The position numbers and the translations under genes were made by a program. A DNA stretch of 8,325 nt from an uncultured Helicobacteraceae bacterium (GTDB lineage: Bacteria; Campylobacterota; Campylobacteria; Campylobacterales; Helicobacteraceae). Below the pieces are notes generated by a model that saw only the letters and a list, made by a program, of their open reading frames with translations, ran no database searches and was not told the origin of the DNA. Location: NCBI GenBank assembly GCA_934668765.1, contig CAKUOH010000037.1:1-8325 (forward strand). Direction: 5' to 3'. Positions within the stretch are counted from its first letter, which is position 1, and every line of letters starts with the position of its first letter. This document shows, piece by piece, positions 6,012 to 8,325 of this stretch.

Positions 6012-6548
6012 TTATTCATCTATTTGCCCCTTAATATTATTTGTGATTTTACCACTAAGCAAATCTTCGATAAATTCACGCATTGATTTTTTGAAATATT
6101 TTTGAAAATTATCATCGCTTATCATATCACTTTTAGCATTATTACATAGCGCACAGGCTAGGACGCGGTTATCTTTATTATAACCTTGCTTTGGTATCTT
6201 TTGCTCGATATGCAAAGTCGCATTAAATTTACTTGATAATACCAATTCATCATCAAATAATCTCTTTAATTCCCCTTGCGTAGTGCCACAATAATGGCAT
6301 TTTGGCTCTTGTGTTATATACCATTCATAAAATGCCTTAAATCCGCCAAATCCCTTTTTACGCTCATTATCAAAGCTAGTAAATCTCTTTCGCAGTTTGA
6401 CAAATTCGGCATATTTCGCATTTTCTCTTTTAAATTGTTCTATTTCCTTTTCATCTACGCCTAACTTACCAGCAGTCTGTTTTGTGGTAGGTAGGCAATT
6501 TTCCGCTTCTATGCACTCAAGCGCGTAATCTATGATTTTCTTTTCCAT
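6012..6548 (-). CDS. Small HNH nuclease-like protein
   Basis: 178 aa, solitary HNH-fold protein. The C-terminal half carries the fold: CHYCG (84-88) and CALCNNAKSD (132-141) give two CxxC zinc knuckles (Cys84, 87, 132, 135), and between them LHIEQKIPKQGYNKDNRVLAC (112-132) is the beta-hairpin and loop with the conserved GYnkDN. At the usual Asp-His catalytic pair there is Glu115-Gln116; relatives of this subgroup often have Asp/Glu-Arg here, so activity is uncertain. Residues ~20-50 (TTKQTAGKLGVDEKEIEQF) look like a helix-turn-helix-type head. No restriction methylase lies beside it, so a restriction role is unsupported; it may be a phage- or plasmid-derived accessory gene. AAAGGA, 6 bases before the ATG, supports the start. 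Confidence 0.8.
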   Translation of the reverse strand: MEKKIIDYALECIEAENCLPTTKQTAGKLGVDEKEIEQFKRENAKYAEFVKLRKRFTSFDNERKKGFGGFKAFYEWYITQEPKCHYCGTTQGELKRLFDDELVLSSKFNATLHIEQKIPKQGYNKDNRVLACALCNNAKSDMISDDNFQKYFKKSMREFIEDLLSGKITNNIKGQIDE

Positions 6549-6577
6549 TTTTTATCCTTTCACATTAAAATTTCACT

Positions 6578-6603
6578 CAATCAAAGTTTGGAATCTTTGA
6601 TTG
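6578..6603 (-). promoter_or_regulatory. 9-bp inverted repeat in the leader of the HNH gene
   Basis: CAATCAAAG (6578-6586) and CTTTGATTG (6595-6603) are perfect complements around an 8-base loop. On the minus strand the sequence TATTAT (6621-6616) upstream is a fair -10, which would place the repeat at the very start of the HNH transcript, about 30 bases before its ATG. There is no T-run after it in either direction, so it is an operator or a leader hairpin rather than a standard terminator for the TM2 gene. Confidence 0.5.
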
Positions 6604-6646
6604 CAAATAGATTGTATAATAACCAATCTTAACCATTTGTGCTAGT

Positions 6647-7453
6647 TTATTTCTGTGGCGCAAGTGGCACAATCTTATCGCCGTTGCTATCGCTTGTTAC
6701 ATAACTATCTCGCAAATTTTCACAAAATTTCTTACCTTTTAATTTGCTAGGATTAAAGTGCATAGCACCTGTTTTAGGGTTAATCCATAACAATGGAGTT
6801 TCTTTGTCGCAACCTTTTGGGTAGATACCATTGCCAGAGACAGCCCATTTGCTCGTATCAAGTTCGTTTATTGCCACAATCCATTCGCCCCACGATTCAC
6901 CATTGGGTGCTTTAGGTTTTGCAGTATCAATATTATCAGTAAATACTCTTGCTACGATTACTTTTTGCGCATTTGCCATACCGCTTCTTGCTGATGAAAT
7001 GCTTGAATCTGTCCTAGTCGAAACAAAAGAATTAAGCATAGTCGCCTCCAATAATAAAACTCCCACTACAACTCCAACTTGTATAAAATCAAAGTTTTTA
7101 GTGATAAATGAAACATTGCCCATATTTTTTGCTATCGCTAATTTTCTACGATTATCAAGCACGATTCCAAGTGGCACAAGGATTAAATCCAAGACATACC
7201 ATATGATATAACCAATTAACAAATACATTACGCCATCAAGTGCGATAATAAATATGCTAAGAACGGTAAATCCTAATACAAACAGCAACCCAAGTATCAA
7301 TTTTACAATCCCAAGCAAAATGCTTAAAATCCCACCTTTATAAAACCTATCTACGCCTAACCACCCTAAAAACAATGCTAGGACGAATCCAACCACAGGC
7401 GATTTTAGATTCGCCACTACTACGACTTTTTCACTTTTTGTATTTTCACTCAT
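6647..7453 (-). CDS. TM2-domain protein fused to a pseudopilin-like C-terminal half
   Basis: 268 aa. Residues 17-95 form a TM2 domain: SPVVGFVLALFLGWLGVDRFYKG (18-40) carries the characteristic GWxGxxRFY motif between membrane helices, followed by two to three more hydrophobic stretches (42-63, 64-98). TM2 proteins are membrane proteins of unknown biochemical role. Residues 121-150 resemble a type IV pilin/pseudopilin N-terminal helix: FDFIQVGVVVGVLLLEATM then NSFVSTRTDSSISSARSGM, with the helix continuing into a globular domain. The canonical Gly before the cut and Glu5 are Asn120 and Gln125 here, so prepilin peptidase processing is doubtful. The C-terminal domain has two Cys (215, 244) that could bond, and GAMHFNPSKL (229-238) and WGEWI (188-192) blocks. 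AAGGAG 6 bases before the ATG fixes the start. First gene of the leftward run. Confidence 0.8.
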   Translation of the reverse strand: MSENTKSEKVVVVANLKSPVVGFVLALFLGWLGVDRFYKGGILSILLGIVKLILGLLFVLGFTVLSIFIIALDGVMYLLIGYIIWYVLDLILVPLGIVLDNRRKLAIAKNMGNVSFITKNFDFIQVGVVVGVLLLEATMLNSFVSTRTDSSISSARSGMANAQKVIVARVFTDNIDTAKPKAPNGESWGEWIVAINELDTSKWAVSGNGIYPKGCDKETPLLWINPKTGAMHFNPSKLKGKKFCENLRDSYVTSDSNGDKIVPLAPQK

Positions 7454-7490
7454 ATTTCTCTCCTTGAAATTTGTAATAAAAATGGCGTGG

Positions 7491-7496
7491 ATTATC
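7491..7496 (-). promoter_or_regulatory. Possible -10 for the TM2 gene
   Basis: GATAAT on the minus strand (complement of 7491-7496) matches the -10 consensus at five of six positions and would start transcription near 7484, about 30 bases before the TM2 ATG. No clear -35; the upstream bases are T-rich. A second AT-rich candidate (TATATAA, around 7541-7552) exists, so this is one choice of two. Confidence 0.4.
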
Positions 7497-7580
7497 GATT
7501 TTTTGCTTAAAATTTACTAAAAATAAGTAATTATTCCTTATATATTGATTTTATATAGCAATATTTCCTTTGTTGGAATT

Positions 7581-7586
7581 TATAAT
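7581..7586 (+). promoter_or_regulatory. -10 box for the HTH regulator gene
   Basis: A perfect TATAAT, 47 bases before the ATG at 7633, in a run of AT-rich sequence. The start point would be about 7593, just ahead of the inverted repeat at 7599-7628. No clear -35 hexamer, as is usual for this phylum. Confidence 0.65.
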
Positions 7587-7598
7587 AAAACCTACTAC

Positions 7599-7628
7599 AT
7601 TCCTTAAAAATTTCACATTTTAAGGAAT
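7599..7628 (+). promoter_or_regulatory. 11-bp perfect inverted repeat covering the regulator's ribosome binding site
   Basis: ATTCCTTAAAA (7599-7609) and TTTTAAGGAAT (7618-7628) are exact complements around the 8-base loop ATTTCACA. The right arm contains AAGGA (7622-7626), the ribosome binding site 6 bases before the ATG at 7633. As DNA it is a good operator for the encoded HTH protein; as RNA the hairpin would hide the ribosome binding site. Two further TTCCTT half-sites lie upstream at 7534-7539 and 7565-7570. Confidence 0.65.
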
Positions 7629-7632
7629 CATA

Positions 7633-7866
7633 ATGAAAAGCGACACAAGCCACAGCCTAACGCCCAAAAAGCTCTCACAGCGCGACATTGCGGGGATTTT
7701 GCAAATCGACACAAAGACACTCTATAATTGGCGCAAAAACAAGTCCGAACTCTACACAATCGTGCTACTTGGCTTTAAATTCAAAGAGATTTTGCGCACA
7801 CAGCGCGAGATTTGCGATGAGCTAGAGCAAATCGAAAAGGGACTAGATGAGCGACTAAGAATGTGA
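7633..7866 (+). CDS. Small helix-turn-helix DNA-binding regulator
   Basis: 77 aa. Residues 14-37 form a helix-turn-helix (LSQRDIAGILQIDTKTLYNW followed by RKNK), with the pattern of a phage-type or transposase-like HTH in which the second helix (DTKTLYNWRK) reads DNA. The next block LYTIVLLGFKFKEIL (40-54) and a C-terminal charged helix (56-77, Glu/Arg-rich, heptad-like) probably dimerise. Similar short HTH proteins with the order HTH then LGxKFxE are common in Campylobacterota genomes, role unknown. AAGGA 6 bases before the ATG supports the start. It is divergent from the TM2 gene and its leader has an 11-bp palindrome, so it probably controls itself and perhaps the divergent unit. No toxin partner is adjacent, so an antitoxin role is not supported. 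Confidence 0.75.
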   Translation: MKSDTSHSLTPKKLSQRDIAGILQIDTKTLYNWRKNKSELYTIVLLGFKFKEILRTQREICDELEQIEKGLDERLRM

Positions 7867-7907
7867 GATTGGGGGATTTGGAGATTTTAAGACGAATCGC
7901 TACTATT

Positions 7908-8007
7908 CCGTCATTGCGAGACGAGCCAAAGGCTCGGCGTGGCAATCTATTTTTTTGTTTTATTTGGATTGCTTCGCCTTGCCAAAGGCAAACCCACGCA
8001 ATGACGG
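7908..8007. repeat. About 100-base palindromic repeat element
   Basis: CCGTCATTGCG (7908-7918) pairs with CGCAATGACGG (7997-8007), 11 bp perfect. Inside are nested hairpins: CGAGCC-AAA-GGCTCG (7922-7936), GCAATC (7942-7947) with GATTGC (7967-7972), and TTGCC-AAA-GGCAA (7979-7991), around a T-rich centre. This resembles the CGTCATTGCGAG class of short non-autonomous repeats found in many bacteria. A shortened copy lies at 2147-2188, and a fragment (CATTGCGAGAG) at 8040-8050. Lying 42 bases after the HTH gene, its first hairpin plus the T-run at 7950-7956 may also help end that transcript. Confidence 0.8.
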
Positions 8008-8325
8008 AGAGTGGGCGTGGATTCGCGCTATTTAACGCGCATTGCGAGAGTCGGACAATATATATAATTTAATGAAAGGCGTGGAGTGTGGGAATCTGCG
8101 ATATTGAATCTATTTGGATTTGTTTGTAATGCGTAGATTGTGGATTTGCTATTGCCTATCAAATTTTGCCTTTTTATTTTAGTAAAGTAATTTTTGGATT
8201 CTAGTGATTTTCACTAAAATTTTTCTTAAAGGTAGATTTTTGTAGATTTGCACGACTTTACAAGTAAATCTTACAATGGCGAGGTATTTTTTTACGATCC
8301 ACCATAGAATAACAATAAAATATCA
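8008..8325. other. Right-end stretch without a supportable gene
   Basis: No convincing ORF on either strand. It contains a repeat fragment near 8040-8050, a small hairpin TAGTGA-TTT-TCACTA (8202-8216), and the outward sigma-70 promoter at 8248-8277. The gene it would serve lies beyond the window. Confidence 0.5.
8248..8277 (+). promoter_or_regulatory. Sigma-70 promoter pointing out of the window
   Basis: TTGCAC (8248-8253) and TACAAT (8272-8277), each one or two bases from consensus, with an 18-base spacer. Transcription would begin near 8284. The target gene is outside the window. Confidence 0.5.

Noticed and set aside
4642..7866. HTH, TM2, HNH and LpoB-like genes as one anti-phage defence system
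   Set aside because: The HNH protein may be inactive, no sensor, ATPase or methylase is present, and the two envelope proteins have no known defence role. Only the shared neighbourhood supports it.
7863..8072. 69-codon plus-strand frame overlapping the end of the HTH gene
   Set aside because: Most of it is encoded by the palindromic repeat (7908-8007), it starts with GTG without a ribosome binding site, and the product has no sensible pattern.
8276..8325. ATG-initiated frame open to the right edge
   Set aside because: Its ATG overlaps the TACAAT of the outward promoter, there is no ribosome binding site, and only 16 codons are visible.
1..8325. CRISPR array, tRNA or rRNA genes
   Set aside because: No regularly spaced direct repeats and no cloverleaf or rRNA-like sequence were seen on either strand; the repeats present are palindromic and scattered.

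Overview
The window looks like chromosomal DNA of a Helicobacter-type member of the Campylobacterota. The base composition is AT-rich, the flagellar and pseudaminic-acid genes resemble those of Helicobacter/Campylobacter, a Campylobacterota-style sigma-54 promoter precedes flgH, and GAATC/GATTC is strikingly frequent. The exact species cannot be named from the sequence.

Left part (1-3875). A minus-strand pair, yqeY then alr (alr runs off the left edge), is read away from a plus-strand block flgH-pseF-pseG. The 80-base gap between yqeY and flgH carries a sigma-70 extended -10 for yqeY-alr, almost overlapping a well-matched sigma-54 promoter for flgH. flgH encodes the flagellar L-ring protein. 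pseF and pseG encode two enzymes of CMP-pseudaminic acid synthesis, the sugar that decorates flagellin in this group, so the block joins flagellar assembly with flagellar glycosylation. The next gene expected from H. pylori gene order, pseH, is not here.

Middle (3876-4641). This is a decaying minus-strand segment: a gene remnant whose 5' end runs into a dispersed repeat, a small two-helix membrane protein gene broken by one in-frame amber codon, and an intact-looking 27-codon single-helix membrane ORF with a very strong ribosome binding site. Hairpin-rich non-coding DNA follows.

Right part (4642-7866). A minus-strand run of three genes, probably co-directional units ending in one good terminator, encodes (in transcription order) a TM2-domain protein with a pseudopilin-like C-terminal half, a small HNH nuclease-like protein, and an LpoB-like protein with an added C-terminal beta-barrel-like half. 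Divergent from it is a 77-codon helix-turn-helix regulator whose leader holds an 11-bp perfect inverted repeat covering its ribosome binding site. The last 460 bases (7867-8325) hold a roughly 100-base palindromic repeat, a partial second copy, and a sigma-70 promoter pointing out of the window, but no gene I can support.

The most unusual content is the pair of fusion-like proteins (TM2 + pseudopilin-like; LpoB + barrel-like), both likely envelope-associated, next to a self-regulated-looking small regulator. Whether these form one system is speculation.
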